From the NCBI GenBank assembly GCA_023390705.1, contig JAEWCI010000530.1:1-16929 (forward strand): DNA of 16,929 nucleotides. Direction: 5' to 3'. The translations under genes were made by a program, and so were the position numbers. Source of the stretch: Pseudomonadota bacterium. Lineage in GTDB: Bacteria; Pseudomonadota; Alphaproteobacteria; Acetobacterales; Acetobacteraceae. The notes below the pieces were generated by a model, which was not told the origin of the DNA, did not search any database, and saw only the letters and a program-made list of their open reading frames with translations. The stretch's first letter is position 1. Every line of letters starts with the position of its first letter. Positions 1 to 7,394 of the stretch are shown here, piece by piece.

Positions 1-489
1 GAAGGAATAGGCGTCCTTCATCAGGAATTCGCGGCCGCGCATCACGCCGAAGCGCGGCCGCACCTCGTCGCGGAACTTCCACTGAATGTGGTACAGGTTG
101 CGCGGCAGGTCACGGTAGCTCTTCGCATAGGTCTTGAAGAGGTCGGTGACCATTTCCTCATTGGTCGGGCCGAACAGCATCTCGCGGTCATCGCGGTCGC
201 GGCTGCGCAGCATCTCCTTGCCGTAATCCTCGTAGCGGCCGCTCTCGCGCCACAGCTCGGCGGACTGGATGGTCGGCATCAGGATTTCCTGCGCCCCGGC
301 CGCGTCCTGCTCTTCCCGCACGATCTGGCTGACCTTCTGCAGCACCCGCCAGCCCAAGGGCAGCCAGGCATAGATGCCGGCGGCAGTCTGCCGGACCATG
401 CCGGCACGCAGCATCAGCCGGTGCGAGGCGATGGTCGCGTCGGCGGGGGTTTCCTTAAGGGTCGGCAGGAAGGCGCGGGAGAGGCGCAA
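1..489 (-). CDS. proS: Prolyl-tRNA synthetase, N-terminal part (runs off left edge)
   Basis: Charges tRNA-Pro with proline in the cytoplasm (class II aminoacyl-tRNA synthetase). The 163 visible residues begin LRLSRAFLPTLKETP and match the N-terminus of bacterial ProRS. They include the motif 1 region (GIYAWLPLGWRVLQKV, about 38–53), the GPTNEE loop (107–112) and class II motif 2, a FRDE…GVMRGREF block at about 139–155 followed by MKDAYSF at the window edge. The start is best placed at a TTG (487–489). GAGGA sits 7 nt upstream of it, the protein then starts exactly where the family does, and there is no nearby in-frame ATG. Whether an editing (INS) domain is present cannot be seen. Many alphaproteobacterial ProRS proteins are short and lack it. 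The gene follows a strong terminator at 727–757, so it should have its own promoter in 490–726. Confidence 0.95.
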   Translation of the reverse strand, partial: MRLSRAFLPTLKETPADATIASHRLMLRAGMVRQTAAGIYAWLPLGWRVLQKVSQIVREEQDAAGAQEILMPTIQSAELWRESGRYEDYGKEMLRSRDRDDREMLFGPTNEEMVTDLFKTYAKSYRDLPRNLYHIQWKFRDEVRPRFGVMRGREFLMKDAYSF

Positions 490-726
490 GGCTGAATCCT
501 CGGCAAGCTGGGGCGGGCCCCGGCGCCTGGCTGGGATTACGGGGCGCGGGACGATAAGGGCAGGCGCGGCCGCACGGAAGAGGGGCGGCGCCCGAGCCTG
601 TACGCGGAACGCCCGCCCCCGCGCGGCGCAAGATTGTTGATGTGCCTACGGCATTCCCGGCAGGAAACTTTCTGCGAAAGCGGAAGCGGACGCAATTCAT
701 CCTTGGCGGGGCGGCAACGAGCGGAT
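490..726. other. Intergenic leader region upstream of proS
   Basis: This non-coding stretch lies between the operon terminator and the proS start. The part next to proS (about 500–620) is very GC-rich. A 16-bp imperfect dyad (660–675, GCAGGAAACTTTCTGC) sits about 170 nt upstream of proS and could be an operator or chance. I see no convincing −35/−10 pair. A weak candidate on the minus strand, TTGCGT at about 690–695 with 17 nt spacing, has a poor −10. Overlapping reading frames here lack any family resemblance. Confidence 0.4.
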
Positions 727-757
727 AAAAAAGCGGGCCGCACCAGTGGTGCGGCCC
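727..757 (-). terminator. Rho-independent terminator (minus strand)
   Basis: A perfect 10-bp GC-rich stem (735–744 pairing with 748–757) has a 3-nt loop. On the minus strand it is followed after two bases by six T residues (727–732 on the plus strand are A). The other orientation has only a short TTT, so termination is mainly leftward. It would end transcription from the nuo–DUF1467 operon and/or a small RNA starting near 813, insulating proS. Confidence 0.85.
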
Positions 758-813
758 GAGTTTAGGGAGGAAACGCCAGTCACACGGCAGGAAGAGGAAC
801 AACCCTCTTCCTG
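727..813 (-). ncRNA. Candidate small RNA with anti-Shine–Dalgarno loop
   Basis: Read on the minus strand this 87-nt stretch is almost all structure. It starts with a perfect 10-bp hairpin (788–797 with 804–813, 6-nt loop). Next is a linker in which CCTCCCT (764–770) is flanked by GTTT and AAAC, so it can sit in the loop of a weak 4-bp stem. It ends with the intrinsic terminator at 735–757 plus a U-tract. Exposed CCUCC-type loops are known in alphaproteobacterial small RNAs (CuckooRNA and related αr families), so the layout is suggestive. A weak promoter-like pair lies just upstream, at the right distance to start RNA near 813. No homology could be checked. It could instead be only the operon's structured 3' UTR. 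Confidence 0.35.
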
Positions 814-819
814 ACAATG

Positions 820-848
820 ATGGTGACGCTTTTGCCTAACGTCTCCAA
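820..848 (-). promoter_or_regulatory. Weak candidate promoter for the putative small RNA
   Basis: On the minus strand TTGGAG (843–848) and CACCAT (820–825) are separated by exactly 17 nt. Each matches the sigma-70 consensus at only 3 of 6 positions, so this pair would not be called on its own. Its value is positional: a start 7 nt after the −10 falls at about 812–813, the first base of the 10-bp hairpin. Relaxed −10 elements are common in GC-rich alphaproteobacteria. Confidence 0.2.
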
Positions 849-872
849 TTGCAATCGGTGCCCTACGCGCCG

Positions 873-893
873 AAAAAAACGGCTCTCAGACCG
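873..893 (-). terminator. Possible weak upstream terminator
   Basis: On the minus strand a short bulged hairpin (CGG, bulged T, CT, a GAG loop, AGCCG) runs directly into seven T residues (873–879 are A on the plus strand). The stem is only about 5 bp, so termination would be partial at best. It lies 50–70 nt after the DUF1467 stop and could be the operon's first, leaky termination point ahead of the strong one at 727–757. Confidence 0.25.
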
Positions 894-910
894 GATATGC
901 ACGAAATAGA

Positions 911-943
911 GGCGAGAACCATCCAAGAGGCTGGTTTTTCGCC
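911..943 (-). other. Imperfect hairpin overlapping the DUF1467 stop codon
   Basis: GGCGA (911–915) pairs with TCGCC (939–943), and AACC (917–920) pairs with GGTT (933–936), around a 12-nt loop and a small internal mismatch. The structure abuts the last stop codon of the operon and has no U-tract. It may protect the mRNA 3' end or be incidental. Confidence 0.3.
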
Positions 944-1206
944 TATTTTTCTGGCATCGCCAGCCAACCGCTACGGAAGCTGAACCAATCGCTGGTGATC
1001 AGCGCATAGGCGCCGAGCCAGAGCACAGCCGAAACCGCGGTACACAGCAGCAGTTTCATCCAGAGCCGCGGCCGCCGTGGTGCCCCGCGCCAGCCGCCCG
1101 GCGTTTCGGTGCCTTCGGCATCCGGCTGCACGCCAATGGGCAGCACCGCAAACAGCGCCACCCACCAGATCAACAGATAAACCACGACGCCAGTGAAGGG
1201 TGACAC
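943..1206 (-). CDS. DUF1467 family small membrane protein
   Basis: An 87-residue protein of unknown function. The N-terminus (VVVYLLIWWVALFAVLPIGV, about 7–26) is one membrane helix. A basic, glycine/arginine-rich loop follows (about 27–48), then a second helix (about 50–69, LLLCTAVSAVLWLGAYALI). This matches the DUF1467 family, which is largely restricted to alphaproteobacteria and usually lies between the RNase J gene and proS. The start is a GTG (1204–1206), 3 nt after the rnj TGA. I see no strong ribosome-binding site, so translation is probably coupled to rnj. No catalytic residues are apparent. It is the last gene of the operon before the terminator region. Confidence 0.85.
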   Translation of the reverse strand: MSPFTGVVVYLLIWWVALFAVLPIGVQPDAEGTETPGGWRGAPRRPRLWMKLLLCTAVSAVLWLGAYALITSDWFSFRSGWLAMPEK

Positions 1207-1209
1207 GGA

Positions 1210-2880
1210 TCAGACCCGCAACAGATGGACCTTGACCGATGGCCGCTTGCGCAGCCGGCGGCCGACGGCCTTGCGCAGCGCCGAGCGCACCGCCTCGCGC
1301 AGTGCGTCATCCTCACGCCGCAGGGCGCCCGGCAGGTCGGTGACCGCCCGTGCCACATCCGCGGCAAGCTGGGCCGGTTCCAGATCCTCCCCGTCGAACA
1401 GGCCAGGAGCGGAAACCTGAGGCGTCCCAAGCACCCGCCCGTCCTGGTCCACTGCCAGGCTGGCCATCACCACGCCGTTGAACAGCATGCGCTTGCGCGC
1501 CGCCAGCACGCCGCCAACCATGGGCAGCAGCCGGTTGCCATCGAGCGCCAGCCTGCCGACCGGCACGCCCTCCACCACCTCCGGCTTGCCCGGCGCCAGG
1601 CGGAGGACATCGCCATCCTCGATGATGAACGGGCTGGCCTGGCATTCCCGCGCAAGGGCGGCATGTTCCGTGAGGTGCCGCCACTCACCATGCACCGGCA
1701 CGGCATAGCGGGGCTTCACCAGGCTGTACAGCCGCTTCAGTTCGTCCCGCGCCGGATGGCCGGAAACATGCACCATATGGTCATCGGCGGTCATCACCCG
1801 GCAGCCGCGACGCGAAAGCTCATCCTGCAACCGCAGGATGGCGCGTTCGTTGCCCGGGATCATGCGGGAGGAAAAGATCACCGTATCCCCCTCCCCCAAC
1901 GCGATGGCGGGGTGGGTGTCGTTGGCGATCTTGGCCAGGGCCGAACGCGGTTCTCCCTGGCTGCCCGTGCAGATCAGGCACAGCGAATCGTCAGGCAGGT
2001 AGCCGGCCTCATCCTCCGGCACGAAGGGCTCGATGCCTTTCAGATAGCCGCATTCCCGCGCCGCCGCCTCCATGTTGCGCAGGCTGCGGCCGAACAGCGC
2101 CACCTGCCGCCCGGCCGCCTTCGCCGCCAGGGCAATGCTTTCCACCCGGGCAAGGTTGGTCGCGAAACAGGTGACGGCCACCCTGCCCTTCAGGCCGCGG
2201 ATCAGGGCGGTGAGGTTGCGCCGCACCTCGCCCTCGCTCCCGGAATGGCCTTCGACCATGGCGTTGGTGGAATCGCCCACCATGGCCAGCACACCTTCGT
2301 GGCCGAGGGCAGCGAAAGCGGCCTCATCGGTCGGCGGGCCGATCAGCGGGTCAGGGTCGAGTTTCCAGTCGCCGGTGTGCAGCACCAGCCCGTGCCGGGT
2401 GCGGATGGCGAGGGCCTGGGCCTCCGGTATCGAATGCGCCACCTGGAGGAATTGCAGGTCGAAGGGGGGCAGCGAAAGTCGCCCATTGAGCGGCAGGGTG
2501 GTGACCCTGGCCTCGCCAAGCAGCCCGACCTCCCCCAGCTTGCGCCGGAGCACCGCGGAAACGAAGGGCCCGGCGAAGATCGGGCAGCGCAACTGCGGCC
2601 AGAGATGCGCCACCGCACCGACATGATCCTCATGGGCATGGGTGACGATCAGGCCGACCAGGCGATCCCGCCGCTCAACCAGCCAGGCGGGGTCGGGGAC
2701 CATGACGTCCACCTCGGGGTATTCGGGCCCGCCGAAGCCGATGCCGCAATCAACGGCAAGAAGGGCGCCGTCGCAGCGGTAGACATTGAGGTTCATGCCA
2801 ATCTCGCCGGTGCCGCCCAGCGGGATGAAAGCAAGATCGGCGCTGTTGTCGGGGCCGAGATAGGGAGATGAAGCGTCCAT
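1210..2880 (-). CDS. rnj: Ribonuclease J (metallo-β-lactamase/β-CASP RNase)
   Basis: Cytoplasmic 5'-to-3' exonuclease and endonuclease for mRNA decay and rRNA maturation. The 556-residue length is normal. The N-terminus shows the family's IPLGGTGEIGMNLNVY (19–34). Zinc-site motifs are intact: THAHEDH (80–86), a histidine in QVAHSIPEA (H149), HTGDWKLD (168–175) and GDSTNA (202–207). The β-CASP part follows with ICTGSQGEPRSAL (303–315), FSSRMIPGNE (336–345), HVSGHP (371–376) and the late VHGEWRHL (396–403). A C-terminal domain rich in Arg/Lys ends the protein. The ATG at 2878–2880 lies 11 nt after the coaX stop, with AAGGA just upstream. It could affect the stability of its own long transcript, but nothing in the sequence shows that. 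Confidence 0.96.
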   Translation of the reverse strand: MDASSPYLGPDNSADLAFIPLGGTGEIGMNLNVYRCDGALLAVDCGIGFGGPEYPEVDVMVPDPAWLVERRDRLVGLIVTHAHEDHVGAVAHLWPQLRCPIFAGPFVSAVLRRKLGEVGLLGEARVTTLPLNGRLSLPPFDLQFLQVAHSIPEAQALAIRTRHGLVLHTGDWKLDPDPLIGPPTDEAAFAALGHEGVLAMVGDSTNAMVEGHSGSEGEVRRNLTALIRGLKGRVAVTCFATNLARVESIALAAKAAGRQVALFGRSLRNMEAAARECGYLKGIEPFVPEDEAGYLPDDSLCLICTGSQGEPRSALAKIANDTHPAIALGEGDTVIFSSRMIPGNERAILRLQDELSRRGCRVMTADDHMVHVSGHPARDELKRLYSLVKPRYAVPVHGEWRHLTEHAALARECQASPFIIEDGDVLRLAPGKPEVVEGVPVGRLALDGNRLLPMVGGVLAARKRMLFNGVVMASLAVDQDGRVLGTPQVSAPGLFDGEDLEPAQLAADVARAVTDLPGALRREDDALREAVRSALRKAVGRRLRKRPSVKVHLLRV

Positions 2881-2891
2881 TATGTCCTTGA

Positions 2892-3695
2892 CTACGCGGG
2901 ATCGCGCGCCGGGTTCTTGGGCAAGGTGGGGGCTGGGTTGCGCAATGCCAACAGGCGCAGGCCCTCCAAGGTGATGTCAGGGTCGATCTTTTCGATCACC
3001 GTGGTACCCTCGGCGAAGAGCGGCGCCAGGCCGCCGGTGGCGATGACCTTCAACTCCTTGTCGTATTCGGCGCGAATCCGCGCGACGATACCCTCGATCA
3101 GACCGACATAGCCCCAATACACCCCGGACTGCATGGCAGCGATGGTATCCCGGCCGATGACCGCCTGCGGCCGGCCGATGCCGATGCGCGGCAGCCGGGC
3201 CGCCGCCTGGTGCAGTGCCTCGATCGAAAGATTGATGCCCGGGGCGATGATGCCGCCGATATAGGAGCCATCCTCCTCCACCACATCGAAGGTCGTGGCG
3301 GTACCGAAATCGATGACCACCAGCGGCCCCTGGTAGTGGTGGTGGGAGGCCAGGGCATTCAGCAACCGGTCGGCGCCAACCTCCGTCGGGCGGTCCACCC
3401 GGATCTCGAAGCCCCAATCGAGCGTCGAACGGGCCACCAGTGGTTCGACACGGAACCAGTCGCGGCAGAGATGGCGCAGCCCATAGAGCGCCGCCGGGAC
3501 CACCGTGCCGATGACGCAGCGGTCAATCTCCGCCGGGCGCAATCCGCAATGCTGGAGCAGGGCCAGCAACCAGACGGCGTATTCGTCGCTGGTGCGGTCG
3601 GGGCGGGTGGCGACACGCCAGCGACCACGCCATTCGGCGCCATCATGCACCGCGAAAACCACATTGGTATTGCCCGCATCAATCGCCAGCAGCAT
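2892..3695 (-). CDS. coaX: Type III pantothenate kinase
   Basis: Phosphorylates pantothenate with ATP, the first step of coenzyme A synthesis, in the cytoplasm. From the ATG at 3693–3695 the protein has 267 residues, normal for CoaX. It carries the ASKHA-fold motifs IDAGNTN (5–11, phosphate-binding), EVGADR (105–110, with the aspartate assigned as catalytic base in this family), DFGTATTFD (129–137) and IATGG (218–222). The reading frame also allows a GTG start at 3702–3704 that overlaps the birA TGA by 4 bp (GTGA). I prefer the ATG because CoaX proteins normally begin MLLAIDAGNTN. With either start the gene is tightly coupled to birA. Linkage of birA and coaX recurs in bacteria: one serves biotin use, the other CoA supply. 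Confidence 0.95.
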   Translation of the reverse strand: MLLAIDAGNTNVVFAVHDGAEWRGRWRVATRPDRTSDEYAVWLLALLQHCGLRPAEIDRCVIGTVVPAALYGLRHLCRDWFRVEPLVARSTLDWGFEIRVDRPTEVGADRLLNALASHHHYQGPLVVIDFGTATTFDVVEEDGSYIGGIIAPGINLSIEALHQAAARLPRIGIGRPQAVIGRDTIAAMQSGVYWGYVGLIEGIVARIRAEYDKELKVIATGGLAPLFAEGTTVIEKIDPDITLEGLRLLALRNPAPTLPKNPARDPA

Positions 3696-3700
3696 TGCCT

Positions 3701-4456
3701 TCACGCCCCAAGCGGCTCGCCTGCCGTCACCCGGCGGATGCCCGAGCCATCCTCCTGCCGCAGCAGCAGACCGCCATTCTCATCGAGCCCGGCATAAACC
3801 CCGGCGGTTCCATCCGCCAGGGCCACCAGCGTGCCGATTTCGGGCCCATGGGCCGCCCAGCCCGCCCTCACCGGCGCAAAGCCCTGTTCGGCCTGAACGT
3901 CCCGCCAGTGCCGAAGACGCGCCAGCAGCAGCGGCGCGAAGGCTTCCGGCCGGGCCAAGGCACCGAGATGGGCCGTACGCCGGCCAGGTACTTCCGGCGC
4001 GACCGCAAGATTCACCCCGAAGCCGAGCACCAGCCAAGCCAGCCGCCCATCCGGCCCCAACGCGCTTTCGGCCAGGATGCCGGCGCATTTGGCGCCGTCG
4101 AGCAGCAGGTCGTTCGGCCATTTCAGCCGCAGCGGGCCAGGGTCGGGCAGCAGCCCCGCTGCCGCTTCCCACAGCGCCACGCCGGCGAGCAGGCTCCATT
4201 GCGGCGCTTCGGCCGCCGGGGTGAAAGGCCGCAGCAGGATTGAGAGGTAGAGATTGCCCGGCGGAGACTGCCACTGCCGCCCGACCCGGCCACGCCCGGC
4301 GAGCTGCCGCAGCGCCAGCACCGCCCTGTCCTCGGGCTCACCTCTTTCCGCGGCCCTGATGAGCAGATCCGAGGTGCTGGGCAGCTCGGCATGGATGCCA
4401 AGCCGCCAGCCCCCGGCCAGGGGAATCTCCTGGCCGTCCACTGGTGGCGAGGTCAC
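3701..4456 (-). CDS. birA: Biotin–[acetyl-CoA-carboxylase] ligase, monofunctional
   Basis: Activates biotin as biotinyl-5'-AMP and transfers it to the lysine of biotin-dependent carboxylases. The 251-residue protein shows the adenylate-forming loop GRGRVGRQWQSPPGNLY (54–70), KWPNDLLL (112–119, with the lysine conserved for biotin/AMP binding), GILAE (126–130) and GFGVN (145–149). A small C-terminal β-domain follows. There is no N-terminal helix-turn-helix domain, so unlike E. coli BirA it should not act as the biotin operon repressor. The start is GTG (4454–4456), sharing GTGA with the nuoN stop. The ribosome-binding site is poor, so translation probably depends on ribosomes finishing nuoN. 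Confidence 0.93.
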   Translation of the reverse strand: MTSPPVDGQEIPLAGGWRLGIHAELPSTSDLLIRAAERGEPEDRAVLALRQLAGRGRVGRQWQSPPGNLYLSILLRPFTPAAEAPQWSLLAGVALWEAAAGLLPDPGPLRLKWPNDLLLDGAKCAGILAESALGPDGRLAWLVLGFGVNLAVAPEVPGRRTAHLGALARPEAFAPLLLARLRHWRDVQAEQGFAPVRAGWAAHGPEIGTLVALADGTAGVYAGLDENGGLLLRQEDGSGIRRVTAGEPLGA

Positions 4457-5874
4457 CCCAGCAGGGCGGCCACCGCGGCCTGGGCCGCGGCGAGCAGCGG
4501 CGCCGGGAACAGGAAGAACAGCATGGTCGCCAGCCCGGTGCCGGCCATGACCATGGCGACGCCCGGCGCCGGCGTGTCAAGCGCCCCGACCTCGGCATCG
4601 AAATACATCACCTTGACGATGCGGAGATAGTAGTAGGCGGAAACCACGCTGGTCAGCACGCCGATCACCGCCAGGGTCCAGAAGCCGGACTGCACCGCCG
4701 CCAGGAAGACGTAGAGCTTGCCGAAGAAGCCGGCGAGCGGCGGGATGCCGGCCATGGAGAACATGAAAACGGCCATCCACATCGCGGTCACCGGCGCGGT
4801 GCGGCCCAGCCCGGCGAGATCATCGATGCCCTCCACCGCACGGCCTTCGCGGCGCATGGCCACCAGCACCGCGAAGGTACCGACATTCATCACGAGGTAG
4901 ATGGCCATATAGACCAGCACGCCGCGCACGCCGCTGTCGGTATCCACCGCCAGGCCCATCAGCGCATAGCCGACATGGCCGATGGAGGAATAGGCCATCA
5001 GCCGCTTCAGGTTGTTCTGACCGATCGCGGCGAAGGCGCCCAGCACCATGGAGGCGATGGAGATCAGCAGGATTACCTGCTGCCACTGCCCGGAAACCTC
5101 GCCGAACGGCCCCACCAGCACCCGGGTGAGCAGCGCGATGGCCGCGACCTTCGGCGCCGAGGCGAAGAAGGCGGTGACCGGGGTGGGCGCGCCTTCATAG
5201 ACGTCCGGCGTCCACATGTGGAAGGGCACGGCCGAAACCTTGAAGGCGAGGCCGGCAATGACAAAGACGATGCCGACCACCACGCCGGGCGAAATGCCGG
5301 TTTCGGCGTTCAGTGCCTCGGCCAGCCTGTCGAAGCTGGTGGTGCCGGCGAAGCCATAGACCAGCGTGGAACCGTAGAGCAGCAGGCCGGACGCCAGGGC
5401 GCCAAGAATGAAATACTTGAGCCCGGCTTCGGCCGAACGGCCGCTGTCGCGGTTGAACGCGGCGATGACGTAGAGCGGCAGCGACAGGAGTTCCAGCCCA
5501 AGATAAAGCGACATGAGGTCATTCGCCGAGATCATGACCATCGTGCCGAGCGTGGCGAACAGCACCAGGACCGGGAACTCGAAACGCGCCAGCCCCTGCT
5601 TCTCGTTGAAGTCCAGCGCCAGCACCAGGCAGAGCGCCGCGCCCAGCAGCGACAGCAGTTTCATGAAAGCGCCGAAGGGGTCGGCCACATACTGGCCGGC
5701 GAAGGCGGTGCCCTCGCCCTGGTTGAGCACCAGTACCGCCGTCATCAGCAGCGCTCCCACCACACCCATGGTGACGCCCAGATGGCTTTCGCGCTTCGGC
5801 AACACGCCGGCGAGCAGGATGACGAGGCCGGCGCAGGCCAGGGCGAGCTCCGGCAGGGCAAGGGTCCAGTTCAT
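4453..5874 (-). CDS. nuoN: NADH-quinone oxidoreductase subunit N
   Basis: Antiporter-like proton-pumping subunit in the membrane arm of complex I (inner membrane). The 473-residue protein is almost entirely hydrophobic, consistent with about 13–14 helices. The conserved charged residues of the proton path are present: a glutamate in LYLGLELLSLPLY (E128), a lysine in FKVSAVPFHMWTPD (K212) and one in SAPKVAAIALL (K242). The discontinuous-helix block SSIGHVGYALMGL lies at about 296–308. An upstream in-frame ATG would give 550 residues, but its extra 77 residues are translated nuoM sequence out of frame. The ATG at 5872–5874, 5 nt after the nuoM stop, gives the expected MNWTLALPEL start. It is the last nuo gene. 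Confidence 0.96.
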   Translation of the reverse strand: MNWTLALPELALACAGLVILLAGVLPKRESHLGVTMGVVGALLMTAVLVLNQGEGTAFAGQYVADPFGAFMKLLSLLGAALCLVLALDFNEKQGLARFEFPVLVLFATLGTMVMISANDLMSLYLGLELLSLPLYVIAAFNRDSGRSAEAGLKYFILGALASGLLLYGSTLVYGFAGTTSFDRLAEALNAETGISPGVVVGIVFVIAGLAFKVSAVPFHMWTPDVYEGAPTPVTAFFASAPKVAAIALLTRVLVGPFGEVSGQWQQVILLISIASMVLGAFAAIGQNNLKRLMAYSSIGHVGYALMGLAVDTDSGVRGVLVYMAIYLVMNVGTFAVLVAMRREGRAVEGIDDLAGLGRTAPVTAMWMAVFMFSMAGIPPLAGFFGKLYVFLAAVQSGFWTLAVIGVLTSVVSAYYYLRIVKVMYFDAEVGALDTPAPGVAMVMAGTGLATMLFFLFPAPLLAAAQAAVAALLG

Positions 5875-5879
5875 CGGGC

Positions 5880-7391
5880 TCACATCCCGGCAAGACGCGG
5901 CGCGGCAAGCGCGGCGACATGGTTGGACAGCAGCGCGGAGACGCTGGCCTCGAAGAAGGAAAGGAAGGAGGAGGGATAGACCCCCATCCACAGGGCCAGC
6001 ACCACCAGCGGCGCGAAGACCGCGAACTCCCGTGGGCTGAGGTCCAGCAGCGCCCGAAGGTCGTCCCGCGTAATGCGGCCGAAGGCCACGCGGCGGTAGA
6101 GCCACAGCATGTAGGCCGCGCCGAGAATCATGCCGAGCGCCGCGCCGAAGGCGACCCAGGGGTTCACCTTCCAGGCGCCGACGATCACCAGGAACTCGCC
6201 GACGAAATTAGCGGTGCCGGGCAGGCCGATCGAGGCCATGGTGAACAGCATGAACACCATCGCGTAGGAGGGCATCACCTTGGCCACCCCGCCATACCGG
6301 GCGATCTGGCGGCTGTGCACCCTGTCATACAGCACGCCGACGCAGAGGAAGAGCGCGCCGGAGACCACGCCATGCGCCAGCATGGTGAACAGCGCGCCGG
6401 ACAGGCCCTGGTGATCGAAGGTGAAGATGCCCAGCGTGACGATGCCCATATGCGCGACGGAGGAATAGGCAATGAGCTTCTTCATGTCCTCCTGCGCCAG
6501 CGCCACCAGCGAGGTGTAGACCACGGCAACGATGGAGAGCACGAAGATCAGCGGCGCATATTGCACCGAGGCGATGGGCAGCAGCGGCAGGCTGAAGCGC
6601 AGGAAGCCGTAGGCACCCATCTTCAGCAGCACGCCGGCGAGGATGACGGAGCCGGCGGTCGGCGCCTCCACATGCGCGTCCGGCAGCCAGGTGTGCACCG
6701 GCCACATCGGCACCTTCACCGCGAAGCTGGCGAGGAAGGCGAAGAAGATCCAGCCCTGGGCCGAAACCGGAACGCCGCGGGCGAACAGCTCCGGCACATC
6801 GGTGGTGCCGGCCAGGCGCCACAGATAGAGAATGGCCAGCAGCATCAGCACGCTGCCGAGCAGCGTGTAGAGGAAGAATTTGAAGGCGGCATAGACCCGC
6901 CGGGGCCCGCCCCAGACACCGATGATGAGGAACATCGGGATCAGCACGCCTTCGAAGAAGATGTAGAAGACCACGAAGTCCAGTGCCGCGAACATGCCGA
7001 CCATCATGGTCTCAAGCACCAGGAAGGCGACCATGTAGTCGCGCACCCGCGTCTCGATCGCCTCCCAGGAGGCGAGGATGCAGATCGGCGTCAGGGCAGT
7101 GGAGAGCAGCACGAAAAGCACCGAGATGCCGTCCACGCCCATGTGGTAGCCGACGCCGAATTCCGGCAGCCAGGCGAGTTGTTCCTCGAACTGGAAATCG
7201 GCCGTTGTCTTGTCGAACTTGAACCAAAGGATGAGGCTGAGGCCGAAGACCAGCAGGCTCGTCCACAATGCGGTCCAGCGGGCATTCTGCGCGACGACGC
7301 GCTCCTCCCCCCGGACCGACATGATGATAAGCGCCCCCGCCAGCGGCAGAAAGGTGAGCAGCGAGAGCAGCGGGAAACCGGCGGCGTTCAT
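5880..7391 (-). CDS. nuoM: NADH-quinone oxidoreductase subunit M
   Basis: Second antiporter-like proton-pumping subunit of complex I (inner membrane). At 503 residues it is the usual length. Key residues are visible: the glutamate in FYIFFEGVLIPMF (E147, equivalent to E. coli E144), the lysine in FAVKVPMWPVHTWLPDAHVE (K226) and another in GVLLKMGAYGFLRF (K257). VHTWLPDAHVEAPTAGSVIL (232–251) is the family signature. SSVAHMG marks the second half-channel. Its ATG (7389–7391) lies 3 nt after the nuoL TGA and the stop is 5 nt before nuoN, so L, M and N are read as one tight block. Confidence 0.97.
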   Translation of the reverse strand: MNAAGFPLLSLLTFLPLAGALIIMSVRGEERVVAQNARWTALWTSLLVFGLSLILWFKFDKTTADFQFEEQLAWLPEFGVGYHMGVDGISVLFVLLSTALTPICILASWEAIETRVRDYMVAFLVLETMMVGMFAALDFVVFYIFFEGVLIPMFLIIGVWGGPRRVYAAFKFFLYTLLGSVLMLLAILYLWRLAGTTDVPELFARGVPVSAQGWIFFAFLASFAVKVPMWPVHTWLPDAHVEAPTAGSVILAGVLLKMGAYGFLRFSLPLLPIASVQYAPLIFVLSIVAVVYTSLVALAQEDMKKLIAYSSVAHMGIVTLGIFTFDHQGLSGALFTMLAHGVVSGALFLCVGVLYDRVHSRQIARYGGVAKVMPSYAMVFMLFTMASIGLPGTANFVGEFLVIVGAWKVNPWVAFGAALGMILGAAYMLWLYRRVAFGRITRDDLRALLDLSPREFAVFAPLVVLALWMGVYPSSFLSFFEASVSALLSNHVAALAAPRLAGM

Positions 7392-7394
7392 GTC

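Noticed and set aside
88..495. 135-codon plus-strand frame at the left edge
   Set aside because: Antisense to proS, whose class II motifs are clear on the minus strand.
455..817. 120-codon minus-strand frame between DUF1467 and proS
   Set aside because: It runs through the strong terminator and the other 10-bp hairpin and into the start of proS in another frame. Its translation is Arg/Pro-rich without any domain.
1225..2871. Plus-strand open frame of 548 codons mirroring almost all of rnj
   Set aside because: RNase J motifs are complete on the minus strand. The mirror frame has no family resemblance and arises from GC-biased codon use.
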